A DNA stretch of 64,000 nucleotides, from assembly GCF_000425705.1 (NCBI RefSeq), contig NZ_AUDY01000003.1:1-64000 (forward strand). Direction: 5' to 3'. This stretch comes from Halobacillus kuroshimensis DSM 18393 (lineage in GTDB: Bacteria; Bacillota; Bacilli; Bacillales; Halobacillaceae). This document shows, piece by piece, positions 43,895 through 52,447 of this stretch. The translations under genes and the position numbers were made by a program. The number at the start of each line of letters is the position of its first letter. Position 1 is the first letter of the stretch. The notes under the pieces were generated by a model. That model was not told the DNA's origin. It did not search any database and saw only the letters and a program-made list of their open reading frames with translations.

Positions 43895-45526
43895 ATGAAA
43901 TCTGTTCGTGCTGTACTGGATTATTTAGTTTCAGGAGATGTTTCTTATATTTTTGGAATTCCGGCTGGATCGGTAAATGCCTTTTTTGATGAGCTTTATG
44001 ACACGCCTTCCATTACACCTGTTATCGCTAAGCATGAGGGAGCAGCCTCCTATATGGCCGCTGCCTATGCTAAATATTCCGGTTCGCTGAGTGTATGCAT
44101 CGGAAGCAGTGGTCCCGGCGGAACAAATCTGGTGACAGGGGCGGCGAATGCGATGCGGGAGCACCTTCCTGTCCTGTTCCTCACCGGAGCTGTCCCTGTG
44201 GATACTGTCGGATTGAACGCGTCCCAGGAACTGCATGCGGATCCTCTGTATCAGTCTGTGACGAAATACAGCCAGCGTGTGGACCGGGCGGAGGACCTGC
44301 TTCCGGAAATTCATAAAGCGGTGGAAATTGCCCTGACCGGTGTTCCAGGCCCTGTGCATATCGCTATGCCGATCGACGTTCAGCTTTCATCCGTTACGCC
44401 CCCCGCTCTTCCGGCTTTTCCGGAACGGCTCCCTCTTCTTCCCGATGATGAAAAAATCCAGAAAACGGCTGAAAAACTCGCCGGAACGAGTGGATTTATT
44501 TTCGCCGGCCAAGGGATCCGCGGGTCTGTCGAAGACGTACTGGAACTGGCTGAAACGCTGGAATGGCCGATTATCACAACCCCTCAGGCGAAGGGATTCA
44601 TCCCGGATGATCACCCGCTTCTGAAAGGGATATTCGGATTTGCGGGGCACGAAGAGGCTTCCGCATTCATTCATTCGAATGAAGCTGAAACCATCCTTGT
44701 GCTTGGGTCGAGCCTTGGGGAAACGGCTACGAACAACTGGAATCCCGCCCTGGCTGCCAACCGGACGCTTATCCAGGTTGATTACGATGCTACGGTCTTC
44801 AACCGGAAGTATCCGGTTGACATGGCTGTACACGGGGATATCAATGTGACCGTATCTTCTTTGATTACAGCTTTGAATCAGCTTGGACAAAGGCAGAAAC
44901 GAATGGCTGCCTTCCCACAGCGCTCACAGGAAATCACACCGGAGTATAACACCCAGAATGTGCTGCTCTCCCTGCAGAAGCTCCTTCCTGAGAATACACG
45001 CTATACAGTGGATATCGGAGAATTCATGGCTTATGTCGTCCACTATATGAACGTCCGTTCCACGGATTCTTTTGATATCAATGTCCACTTCGGAGCGATG
45101 GGAAGCGGCATCGGCAGTGCCATCGGTGCCAAGCTTGCAGAACCGGAAAGACCCGTGGTAAGCCTCACCGGAGATGGCTGCTTCTTCATGCACGGGATGG
45201 AACTGCTGACAGCCAAAGAATACAACATCCCCGTCTTGTTTATCGTGATGAATAATGCACGGCTCGGCATGGTCCATCACGGGCATACGCTGCAGTATAA
45301 GCGTGCGCATGAGCGGTTTGGTCAGGAAGCGGTCAATATTACTGCTATGGCCGCTTCTCTTGGTGTGCCGTCTGCTTCCGTTCATTCCATGGAAGATGTG
45401 AATGAAGATACACTCGGAGAGGTTTTGAAAAGCAGCGGGCCAGCCGTTCTTGAGATTTCCCTTGTGGATGACAATGTCCCGCCTATGGGTGATAGAGTCA
45501 AGTTCCTCTCTTCTTTCGGAAAATAA
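43895..45526 (+). CDS. ThDP-dependent enzyme, acetolactate synthase-like
   Basis: A 543-aa enzyme with the three-domain ThDP fold. The catalytic glutamate is in AKHEGAASYMAAAYAK (near residue 48), the central domain is at about 190-330, and the ThDP-Mg motif is LTGDGCFFMHGMELLTAK to MNN (near 427-455). After it the sequence reads LGMVHHGHTLQYKR, where acetolactate synthases have GMVxQWQ, so the substrate may differ (another 2-oxo acid decarboxylase or carboligase). The ATG follows AAGGAG. It is only 13 nt from the c-di-GMP enzyme gene with no terminator between, so they are cotranscribed. Confidence 0.85.
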   Translation: MKSVRAVLDYLVSGDVSYIFGIPAGSVNAFFDELYDTPSITPVIAKHEGAASYMAAAYAKYSGSLSVCIGSSGPGGTNLVTGAANAMREHLPVLFLTGAVPVDTVGLNASQELHADPLYQSVTKYSQRVDRAEDLLPEIHKAVEIALTGVPGPVHIAMPIDVQLSSVTPPALPAFPERLPLLPDDEKIQKTAEKLAGTSGFIFAGQGIRGSVEDVLELAETLEWPIITTPQAKGFIPDDHPLLKGIFGFAGHEEASAFIHSNEAETILVLGSSLGETATNNWNPALAANRTLIQVDYDATVFNRKYPVDMAVHGDINVTVSSLITALNQLGQRQKRMAAFPQRSQEITPEYNTQNVLLSLQKLLPENTRYTVDIGEFMAYVVHYMNVRSTDSFDINVHFGAMGSGIGSAIGAKLAEPERPVVSLTGDGCFFMHGMELLTAKEYNIPVLFIVMNNARLGMVHHGHTLQYKRAHERFGQEAVNITAMAASLGVPSASVHSMEDVNEDTLGEVLKSSGPAVLEISLVDDNVPPMGDRVKFLSSFGK

Positions 45527-45559
45527 TTCTATGAAAGTCTGTCATTTTTTTGAAAACGA

Positions 45560-45614
45560 TTGAATCTTTCCTGCACCCTCTTTATGATAGAGGTAATCTA
45601 TATAAAGAGGGTGC
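45560..45614 (+). promoter_or_regulatory. Promoter with a 13-bp perfect dyad before the PCYCGC lipoprotein
   Basis: -35 TTGAAT (45560-45565), 17-bp spacer, -10 TATGAT (45583-45588). A perfect 13-bp inverted repeat, GCACCCTCTTTAT (45573-45585) and ATAAAGAGGGTGC (45602-45614), overlaps the -10 on one side and the Shine-Dalgarno sequence on the other, with a 16-bp gap. The left arm lies upstream of the expected transcript start, so this is better read as a protein operator than an RNA hairpin. Confidence 0.75.
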
Positions 45615-45620
45615 TTTGTT

Positions 45621-46094
45621 TTGCTGAAAAATGTACTCATCATGGGTATACTCGTATCCGGCCTGTTCCTTACAGGATGTGGAGCGTCGGAAAGTGAAGA
45701 GAGTCATGTCGAACATGCGAACGGAGACCTGCGTGAAGAAACGGCTTCAGCGGATGTCCTCCCCGCCTTCATGGACGAGAAACCCGAAAATGTCCAGAAC
45801 ATCTACCTGGCTGCTGCCCAGCACCGTGATCTGCTTGAAAACATTCCCTGCTACTGTGGTTGCGGAGAAAGCGCCGGCCATAAAGATAATTACGACTGCT
45901 TCGTTCATGAAAACCATGACGACGGCCGGATCATGTGGGATGACCACGGAACGAAATGCGGGGTCTGCCTTGAAATTGCTGCCTCTTCCATCAACGATTA
46001 TCAGCAGGGGAAATCGATCAAGGACATCCGTGCAGATATTGATGAAGCATATGAAAACGGGTATGCAGAACCTACCCCAACCCCTGCTCTTTAA
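45621..46094 (+). CDS. PCYCGC-motif lipoprotein
   Basis: A 157-aa exported protein with a probable TTG start, 8 nt after GAGGGTG. Residues 1-20 are a lipoprotein signal with lipobox LTGC. After an acidic spacer comes the family motif IPCYCGCG (near residue 76), then histidine/aspartate-rich HENHDDGR and a second cysteine pair KCGVCLE (near 113), ending in a proline-rich tail. The Cys/His set suggests metal or haem-related binding outside the membrane; family function is unknown. It is monocistronic and controlled by the 13-bp dyad upstream. Confidence 0.85.
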   Translation: MLKNVLIMGILVSGLFLTGCGASESEESHVEHANGDLREETASADVLPAFMDEKPENVQNIYLAAAQHRDLLENIPCYCGCGESAGHKDNYDCFVHENHDDGRIMWDDHGTKCGVCLEIAASSINDYQQGKSIKDIRADIDEAYENGYAEPTPTPAL

Positions 46095-46119
46095 TCAGAT
46101 CGTTTTAAAATGAACAACG

Positions 46120-46150
46120 AAGGCCGCCCCGGTTTCCAGGGCGGCCTTTG
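46120..46150 (+). terminator. Terminator of the PCYCGC lipoprotein gene
   Basis: AAGGCCGCCC (46120-46129) pairs with GGGCGGCCTT (46139-46148); TTGTTTG follows. Confidence 0.8.
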
Positions 46151-46156
46151 TTTGTT

Positions 46157-46290
46157 GAGAATTAGTATGTTGTACTCACAGAGCGTTCGAGGTCACGCCC
46201 CGCTTAAGCGAATGATCCGCACTCATGGAGACGCTAGAAAAACACAGGTTCCTCTGCACGCTGAAAGGAAGCCATTTTCAGAGTGACTCT
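46157..46290. repeat. Intergenic stretch with a candidate dispersed repeat copy
   Basis: No gene is seen. On the minus strand 46175-46205 reads AAGCGGGGCGTGACCTCGAA, sharing AAGCGG-CGTGACCTC with 21175-21195 and GGGCGTGAC-TCGAACGCTC with 53298-53320. The flanks are more diverged. Confidence 0.35.
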
Positions 46291-46291
46291 T

Positions 46292-46810
46292 TCATGCCGT
46301 CTTTTCCACCGACTTCTTCTGATCGAATTTCTGCTTTAACTGTTTCCGGCCCCGGTGCAGCCTCGACTTCACGGCGCCCTGGGTTATGTTCAGAAAGGCC
46401 GCGATTTCCTGCTCCTTCATGCTGTACTGAAAGCTTAAGTGAAGAACATCCCTTATTTTAGGGGATAGTAAGTTGATGGATGATTGGATCTCCTCCTCAA
46501 GCTGATGCCGTTCACACGTTGCTTCAACGAGGGAGTCCTTTTGACATAAAGAATCGGGCAGCGGGATATGTTCAAGCGATACTACAACGGCACGCCGCTC
46601 TTTTCTCAGCAGATCGACCGCTTTTCTTGCGGCAATCGTAGACAACCAGGCTCCCGCTTTTTCCTCATCCGTCAGTTCATCCAGTTTGTGATAGGCTTTC
46701 AAGTACGTTTCCTGCACCACATCTTCAGCAAGGCTGTGGCTTTTCATCACTTTATATGCAGAGAAAAAGACCCGCCGGTGATAACGCTCATAAAGTTCAC
46801 GGATATCCAT
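46292..46810 (-). CDS. ECF-type RNA polymerase sigma factor
   Basis: A 172-aa sigma-70 family protein with regions 2 and 4 only. Start at 46810 is set by AAGGAGGAG before the ATG. Region 2: ELYERYHRRVFFSAYKVM, LAEDVVQETYLKAYH and the -10-melting segment GAWLSTIAARKAVDLLRKERR, in parts. Region 4: LSPKIRDVLHLSFQY, then the HTH MKEQEIAAFLNITQGAVKSRLHRGRKQL in parts. It lies 13 nt after the ABC permease gene on the same strand. No anti-sigma (zinc-finger membrane) gene follows, which is unusual for ECF factors. Confidence 0.9.
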   Translation of the reverse strand: MDIRELYERYHRRVFFSAYKVMKSHSLAEDVVQETYLKAYHKLDELTDEEKAGAWLSTIAARKAVDLLRKERRAVVVSLEHIPLPDSLCQKDSLVEATCERHQLEEEIQSSINLLSPKIRDVLHLSFQYSMKEQEIAAFLNITQGAVKSRLHRGRKQLKQKFDQKKSVEKTA

Positions 46811-46823
46811 CCGGCTCTCCTCC

Positions 46824-48836
46824 TTACTCAAAATACTGTCGAACGAAATCCGGAGCATTCTCTTTGGTGAACGTCACAATTTCATTATGGTCTTTGTTGG
46901 TATCGTCATAGTAAAGGGCGACTATATAGGCACCGCTATCCTGATTGTGTTCGCCTTGAAGCAGAGGCTCGATTTTCTCATCACCTTCCACGGCCAGTGG
47001 CTCCACGCCCTGTTCCATTAACCGATCATAGATAAATCTCGGATAATCATCGGCGAGCTGTTCCTCCGGCCATTCAAACACTACCGCTTCAGCAATATCC
47101 CCAGGTCCGACCATAAACTCCTCATACAACCCTTCCTTTTTAAGCCAGGCCGTCGTTCGTTCATACCCTTCGTATACGGTCGTTTGATAAGGGTTGGTTA
47201 TGATTTCATTGGATTCGTCCTTCACACGGAAGGATATCCATGAATACATGCCGCTTGGATGGGCCATCTCTTCATAAGACTGACTGCGCAGATCTTCTTG
47301 CAAAGCCTTCAACAAGCCGGTCACTTTCTCGTCATCCATAATTGTCTGCGGTCTTCCTTTTCCATTAGGATCAAGATGGATGCGGTCCACCTGTCCACTC
47401 TCCAGTGTTAAAGCTGGATAACGGATGTTTCTACCTTCTTCTGTTTCATAAACCGCCTGCCGGGCGGCTTCGATTCTTGGATCAGCCGTTTGGTACTGCC
47501 GCTGGACCTTCCGACCGTTTTCCAGTTCGTAATGGATAAAGAAGTAGTCTTCCCCAATCACCATAGGTTCGCTGTATTCGACAAGGGCTTCATGTAAATT
47601 AAGAACGGATTCAATTCCCTCTCCTGATGTGATATAGGAAATCGGCGTGCCGTCAATCTGATGCTGTTCATATTCACCATAACCCTCACTGATATAAGCT
47701 TTTACAACCGTTTCCTGCTCCGGAATGTAAGCTTCGTAGCTCTGCCAGCCTAACGGAAGGAGAGCCAGGACAGCACCTGCGCTTCCTGTATAGACGAGCC
47801 AGTTTTTAATGAGACGGATATGGAAGACACGCCACGTCTTCTCCAACAGCATGACTGACACCATATACCCGAAGGTTCCGCCCAATCCCCAGCCAAACAC
47901 CATCCAGCCGTACGAACTCAAGCTGAGACCGAAATACATCCCTCCAAGCAGTGCGGTGCAGAAGGTAACACCAAACTTAAAGACAGGGCGCAGCGCTGGA
48001 ACAGTCACGGCTTTTGTGGCCGTTTCCAACGCACGCCTTTGATAAATGACATAAGAAAGGCCATAAATGACGACAGATGCCAAACCGTACGTCCATAAAG
48101 AAACTTGGGATAATGGAAGATCGGAGGCTTCACCACCGGAAGGGGGCGCCGTCAGAACATCTGTGATTGGTGATAAATGCTGGATCGTTTCTTCCTGAAC
48201 GATGACGCCTGAAAAACCATTGATTGTCATGTCCAGGTAATAGCTGATCAATAAGTACATTCCAGCGGGAAATAGCAGGAAAATATACGTAATTACTGCA
48301 TGAACAGCGGATAAACCGGTCAGCGTCCCTACAAAAACACCGGTCATAAATAATAGGATGGACATGACACAGAAAAGAACGAGCCAGTAAGCGGCATTTC
48401 CCATCGTGAAATAACCCGATACGTCTGCGATCCATGAAGTTACAACTAAAATGATGAAATTCAAGAGAACCGGGACGAGCAGCAGAACAATCCCCGACAC
48501 CAGGTGATGGTTCAACAGCCTGCCACGGCTGATCGGTAAGCTATGAGCAAAGTCTGAGGCATCCTTCGTTTGAAGATACCGGAATAAAAAAACAGCCATC
48601 AAGACAGGGAGAATCAATAGAAAAACAGCTTGAAGCTCAAAGGCGAACATCGAACCGAGGAGCCCTCCGTCATTTTCCACCGGTAGAGTCATAGGAGTGG
48701 CTGTATTCAGATCCATAAACAGCGGCAGCGGAACGAGAAAGAAAAGTCCAAGAAAATAGACGATGCTGATCCACCCTACAGCTCTGAAATCCTGCTTGAA
48801 TATTTCCTTATTAAACAAGGATGTTTTCAAACGCAT
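46824..48836 (-). CDS. Large ABC-2 type permease of a Ytr-like transporter
   Basis: A 670-aa protein, starting at the ATG after GGGAGGTG. About residues 20-390 hold around ten to twelve hydrophobic segments, including SFAHSLPISRGRLLNHHL-type wording (DFAHSLPISRGRLLN) common to YtrC/D-like permeases. Residues 395-670 are a large extracytoplasmic domain with no recognised family, mostly charged. It overlaps the ATPase gene by 26 nt. With the ATPase it should form an exporter or cell-wall-stress transporter; in B. subtilis the Ytr system responds to cell-wall antibiotics. Confidence 0.82.
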   Translation of the reverse strand: MRLKTSLFNKEIFKQDFRAVGWISIVYFLGLFFLVPLPLFMDLNTATPMTLPVENDGGLLGSMFAFELQAVFLLILPVLMAVFLFRYLQTKDASDFAHSLPISRGRLLNHHLVSGIVLLLVPVLLNFIILVVTSWIADVSGYFTMGNAAYWLVLFCVMSILLFMTGVFVGTLTGLSAVHAVITYIFLLFPAGMYLLISYYLDMTINGFSGVIVQEETIQHLSPITDVLTAPPSGGEASDLPLSQVSLWTYGLASVVIYGLSYVIYQRRALETATKAVTVPALRPVFKFGVTFCTALLGGMYFGLSLSSYGWMVFGWGLGGTFGYMVSVMLLEKTWRVFHIRLIKNWLVYTGSAGAVLALLPLGWQSYEAYIPEQETVVKAYISEGYGEYEQHQIDGTPISYITSGEGIESVLNLHEALVEYSEPMVIGEDYFFIHYELENGRKVQRQYQTADPRIEAARQAVYETEEGRNIRYPALTLESGQVDRIHLDPNGKGRPQTIMDDEKVTGLLKALQEDLRSQSYEEMAHPSGMYSWISFRVKDESNEIITNPYQTTVYEGYERTTAWLKKEGLYEEFMVGPGDIAEAVVFEWPEEQLADDYPRFIYDRLMEQGVEPLAVEGDEKIEPLLQGEHNQDSGAYIVALYYDDTNKDHNEIVTFTKENAPDFVRQYFE

Positions 48837-49710
48837 ATCCGACACCTCCCATTTCATAGATGAAGATTTCCTCAAGCGTTAACGGCAGGCGGTCATAAAC
48901 CACAGGATGCCATGACTGAATTTCCTGTGCCACTTCTTTCTCTGTGCCACGGACGATGAGGACATATACGCTTCCCCGTTTTTCTACATGAAGGACGTCA
49001 AGATCTGTTTCATCAGGATCAAACGCATCCTCCTTGAAGGCGGCCTGAATTTTATGCACGTCTTCCTTCAAGTCGTCCAAGTCCCGTTCCAACAGGATCT
49101 CTCCCTTATGAAGGATGCCGACGTGGTCGCAGATATCCTCCACTTCCCGCAGGTTATGAGAAGAAATCAAAACCGTCATTTCACGTTCAGCCACATCCTG
49201 GATAATCAAGTTTCTGATTTTCTGTCTCATGACAGCATCCAGGCCATCAAACGGTTCATCAAGAATCAATACATCCGGGACGGTGGACAATGCGAGCCAG
49301 AACGCCGCCTGTCTCTGCATCCCTTTTGAAAAACGGCTGAGCTTCTGCTTGTCGTCCAGCTTAAAAAGCGTTCTCAGCTTTTCGTACCGCTCTTCATCCC
49401 AGCCGGGAAACAAGGATCGATAATAGTCCCCCATCTGCCGAATGGTGTATTGCGGTAGGAAATACAGGTGATCCGACAGAAATATGAGCCGCTGCTTTGT
49501 TTTCGTATTTTCATAAATCCCAGCATTGTCAATATGGACCTGACCGTCGTCCTGCCGCAGGATTCCTGCGAGCATCCGCATCATCGTCGTTTTACCGGCA
49601 CCGTTGGATCCAAGCATCCCGTAGATCGACCCCTTGTTCACATGAAAGCTGACATTGGTTAAAATCTGTTGTTTATCGAACGATTTATCGACGTTTCTCA
49701 CATCAATCAT
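48811..49710 (-). CDS. ytrB: ABC transporter ATP-binding protein (YtrB-like)
   Basis: A 299-aa ATPase. The start at 49710 follows AAGGGGGAG. Walker A is GSNGAGKTTMMR (near residue 37), the signature is diverged (SRFSKGMQRQ near 134), Walker B VLILDEPFDGLD (near 156) and the H-loop is SSH. The C-terminal 75 residues are YtrB-like. It overlaps GntR by 8 nt and the permease by 26 nt, so the cluster is tightly coupled. Confidence 0.88.
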   Translation of the reverse strand: MIDVRNVDKSFDKQQILTNVSFHVNKGSIYGMLGSNGAGKTTMMRMLAGILRQDDGQVHIDNAGIYENTKTKQRLIFLSDHLYFLPQYTIRQMGDYYRSLFPGWDEERYEKLRTLFKLDDKQKLSRFSKGMQRQAAFWLALSTVPDVLILDEPFDGLDAVMRQKIRNLIIQDVAEREMTVLISSHNLREVEDICDHVGILHKGEILLERDLDDLKEDVHKIQAAFKEDAFDPDETDLDVLHVEKRGSVYVLIVRGTEKEVAQEIQSWHPVVYDRLPLTLEEIFIYEMGGVGYAFENILV

Positions 49711-50080
49711 GACGTTCTCCCCCTTCCACATCCTTTAAAAGTTCAGCAATCTCTTCCCGGCTCATACCTAAATACATCGCTTCTGCAAATAATTCCTTCA
49801 ACTCTTCCCTCACTTTTTCCAGCTCCTCTTTCCGTCCGTTTTTACTTGAAGGATGAACAAAGCTTCCTTTACCTTTCAACGAGTAAATGTAGCCCTGGGA
49901 CTCAAGCTCCCGGTATGCCTTTTGAATTGTATTCGGGTTGATCGTCAACTGCTGCGCCAGTTCCCTTACAGAAGGAAGCTTTTCATCTTCCTTAAGAACA
50001 TCGTGAATAATCAGCTGCTTCAGTTTGTCGATCAACTGCTCGTATATCGGCTTACGGCTCCTGATATCCAGCTCAAACAT
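49703..50080 (-). CDS. ytrA: GntR-family regulator, YtrA subfamily
   Basis: A 125-aa repressor with an N-terminal winged helix (PIYEQLIDKLKQL, KLPSVRELAQQLTINPNTIQ, in parts, then RELESQGYIYSLKGKGSFV) and only a short C-terminal helical dimerisation tail, the mark of YtrA-type GntR proteins that usually control an adjacent ABC operon. GGAGGTGG precedes the ATG. It is the first gene of ytrA-ytrB-permease-sigma, and a 9-bp dyad lies upstream at 50108-50132. Confidence 0.92.
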   Translation of the reverse strand: MFELDIRSRKPIYEQLIDKLKQLIIHDVLKEDEKLPSVRELAQQLTINPNTIQKAYRELESQGYIYSLKGKGSFVHPSSKNGRKEELEKVREELKELFAEAMYLGMSREEIAELLKDVEGGERHD

Positions 50081-50100
50081 AGATCCACCTCCGCCTCTTC

Positions 50101-50138
50101 TGTATTAACTGTATTATTACTACTAATACAGTAGTATA
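50101..50138 (-). promoter_or_regulatory. YtrA-type operator
   Basis: ACTGTATTA (50108-50116) and TAATACAGT (50124-50132) are perfect 9-bp arms with a 7-bp gap, next to a partial direct copy (TGTATTA at 50101-50107) and to AGTATA (50133-50138), a possible -10 (TATACT) on the minus strand. The position between promoter and GntR start supports autorepression. Confidence 0.78.
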
Positions 50139-50195
50139 CACGTCCCCTCTTATTTTGAGAAGGCCCGGAGTGAAAAAACATGGACGCACAAGTCA

Positions 50196-50228
50196 CAAAA
50201 AAAGACCGCCGGGCAGGCCGCGGCAGTC
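50196..50228 (-). terminator. Terminator of the flavin reductase gene
   Basis: GACCGCCG (50204-50211) and CGGCAGTC (50221-50228) pair with one G-U; TTTTTTTGTG follows on the minus strand. Confidence 0.8.
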
Positions 50229-50239
50229 TCTGCATACGT

Positions 50240-50845
50240 CTATGATTTTTTTTGCTTCATACATCCGATGGGCAGGGAATAAAACTCCCGGACATATGTA
50301 TAATCTCCTGCCATCCTTCCAACCGGCTTCAGCTTATAGGGATCGATTTTATCCACGTCCATATAAACATCGTCCCTCACATGATAACCGACAAGGCGGC
50401 CGAGCACTAAATGACCGGATCCCACCTCTACAACCTGTGACAGTGTACATTCCATGTGCACAGGGGATTCCTTCACTCTCGGAACATTTACAAAATCTCC
50501 GGGTTCCGACTCCACGCCGGCTGCATGGAACTCATCTACATCAGGACTATGATTTTTACTGCTCTCGTGCATTTGGTCAGCCAGTTGTTCTGTTACAAGG
50601 TTAATAATGAAGGTTTCGGTTTCCCGTATGTTGACAAGAGTATCCTTCTCCCGTTCTCCATCACCAATGGAAAAACAAAGCGTGACCGGGTCCATGGAAG
50701 CCACTGTAAAAAAACTGAACGGAGCCAGATTGGCTACACCACCAGAGCTGAGAGAAGACACCCATGCGATGGGCCGAGGAACGACGGCCCCTTTCACCAG
50801 CTTACTCATACGATGCTCATGAAACTGATTTTCTCCGATTTTCAT
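50240..50845 (-). CDS. Flavin reductase-like (FMN-binding split barrel) protein
   Basis: A 201-aa protein of the flavin reductase-like family. VKGAVVPRPIAWVSSLSSGG and NLAPFSFFTVASMDPVTLCFS (in parts) form the FMN-binding barrel, and KDTLVNIRETETFIINLV is the conserved following block. It probably binds FMN and acts as a reductase or an oxygenase partner; no monooxygenase adjoins it. AAAGGAGGAG precedes the ATG. It is monocistronic. Confidence 0.9.
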   Translation of the reverse strand: MKIGENQFHEHRMSKLVKGAVVPRPIAWVSSLSSGGVANLAPFSFFTVASMDPVTLCFSIGDGEREKDTLVNIRETETFIINLVTEQLADQMHESSKNHSPDVDEFHAAGVESEPGDFVNVPRVKESPVHMECTLSQVVEVGSGHLVLGRLVGYHVRDDVYMDVDKIDPYKLKPVGRMAGDYTYVREFYSLPIGCMKQKKS

Positions 50846-50980
50846 CCTGCTTCTCCTCCTTTACTTTTCATTGTACTAGAATCCATGTTTTTCCACATCA
50901 TGCAGAGGGATTTACCGTTTAACAGTAAATGGTAAAGGGAATGTATGATTAACATTAAAAATAGGAAGGAGTTTCTTTTA

Positions 50981-52396
50981 TTGGGAGATTTATGGAGTGA
51001 CTTTAAAGATGCATTAGCCACTGTATCCAACTTTTTATGGACATACCCTCTTGCTATTATCTTAATTCTCGGCGGGATCTTCCTCACGTTCCGCATCAAG
51101 TTTTTTCAATTCCGCTTCTTCGGTCATGTTCTCCATCAAACCGTGGGCCAGATTTTCAAGAAAAACAAACAGAAAGGAAGCATCACTCCTTTCCAGGCGT
51201 TCACATCAGCCCTTGCCTCGACAGCAGGCGCCACAAATATTGTGGGGGTTCCGGTAGCCATTTCGCTCGGTGGACCGGGAGCACTTTTCTGGATGTGGGT
51301 GGTAGCCCTTATCGGAATGGCAACGAAATACAGCGAGATTCTTCTCGGAGTGAAATACAGGGAAAAGAATGAAAAGAACGTATGGGTGGGCGGCCCGCAG
51401 TATTACATAAAAAAAGCGCTCGGCTGGAAATGGGTCTCCACCGCCTTTGCCTTTCTCCTTATGATTGAACTGATTCCAAGTGTCATGGTCCAGTCCAACT
51501 CCATCGCCACCCAGACCGAGGGAGCCTTTGGGTGGCCGGTGGAAGTTACCGGCGCCATCATGTGCGTGGCCATTGCCCTCGTCGTATTTGGTGGCATTCA
51601 GCGCATTGCCAAAGTCACGGATAAAATGGTACCGGGGATGGTGCTGGTTTACCTTGCTGTCTGTTTTTACGTCATCTTTGCCAACATTGGTGAAATCCCC
51701 TCCGTCTTCGCTCTTATTTTCCAGCACGCCTTCACACCTGTTTCCGCTACGGGCGGGTTTGCCGGGGCCGCCGTAGCCCAGGCGCTCCGCTGGGGAATTG
51801 CGCGCGGTCTTTACTCCAACGAAGCAGGACTCGGGACAGCGTCGATCGCCCATTCCGCTGCTCAGACCGATCACCCTTCCCGCCAGGCGCTGTGGGGGAT
51901 CTTCAGTGTTTTCGTAGATACGATTCTGATCTGTACCGTTTCCGGCCTTGTCGTGCTCGTTACAGGGGCCTGGACAGAAGTCGATGGCAGCGATGCCTCC
52001 AACATGATTAACGTCGCCATCGGCAGTGAGTTCGGCGACGCGTTCGGAGGAAGCTTCATCAGTGTCTTCCTGCTCTTTTTCGTCATTACGACGATTGGAA
52101 TTCTTGTATTCTACGGAGAGAAGCAGGCGGAATACTTATATGGCCTGAAAGCGGCCAAAGGGATGAGAATCGTTTATATTCTTGCCGTTTTCGTCGGAGC
52201 TCTCGGAGGCCTTCAGTTTGTATGGCAGTTCCTTGATCTGCTTCTAGCCCTTGTCCTTCTTGCGAATATTATCCCGCTCCTGTTCCTGCACAAGGAAATC
52301 GCGGCACTGACCGATGACTACGTAAACCGGGTGTATAAAAAGAAAACCTCTAAACGGAACATCTCCTTGTTTGAGGAAGAGGAAGATGCCAGCTGA
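50981..52396 (+). CDS. Alanine/glycine:cation symporter (AGCS family)
   Basis: A 471-aa protein with about eleven helices. The TTG at 50981 is favoured because AAGGAG lies 9 nt upstream; an in-frame ATG at 50945 has no such site. Family blocks: TPFQAFTSALASTAGATNIVGV near residue 70 (in part), WVGGPQYYIKKALG, and RWGIARGLYSNEAGLGTA near 270. AGCS transporters import alanine or glycine with sodium or protons; sodium is likely in a halophile. It is monocistronic, with a terminator at 52418-52447. Confidence 0.92.
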   Translation: MGDLWSDFKDALATVSNFLWTYPLAIILILGGIFLTFRIKFFQFRFFGHVLHQTVGQIFKKNKQKGSITPFQAFTSALASTAGATNIVGVPVAISLGGPGALFWMWVVALIGMATKYSEILLGVKYREKNEKNVWVGGPQYYIKKALGWKWVSTAFAFLLMIELIPSVMVQSNSIATQTEGAFGWPVEVTGAIMCVAIALVVFGGIQRIAKVTDKMVPGMVLVYLAVCFYVIFANIGEIPSVFALIFQHAFTPVSATGGFAGAAVAQALRWGIARGLYSNEAGLGTASIAHSAAQTDHPSRQALWGIFSVFVDTILICTVSGLVVLVTGAWTEVDGSDASNMINVAIGSEFGDAFGGSFISVFLLFFVITTIGILVFYGEKQAEYLYGLKAAKGMRIVYILAVFVGALGGLQFVWQFLDLLLALVLLANIIPLLFLHKEIAALTDDYVNRVYKKKTSKRNISLFEEEEDAS

Positions 52397-52417
52397 ACCT
52401 TTCTATACGGAAGCCGA

Positions 52418-52447
52418 CTGACGGGAACTTTTCCCGTCAGTTTTTTT
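52418..52447 (+). terminator. Terminator of the AGCS symporter gene
   Basis: CTGACGGGA (52418-52426) pairs with TCCCGTCAG (52432-52440); TTTTTTTA follows. Confidence 0.88.

Noticed and set aside
43895-45526. Calling the ThDP enzyme alsS/ilvB
   Set aside because: The acetolactate synthase GMVxQWQ segment is absent (GMVHHGH here) and no small subunit or alsD/ilv gene adjoins it.
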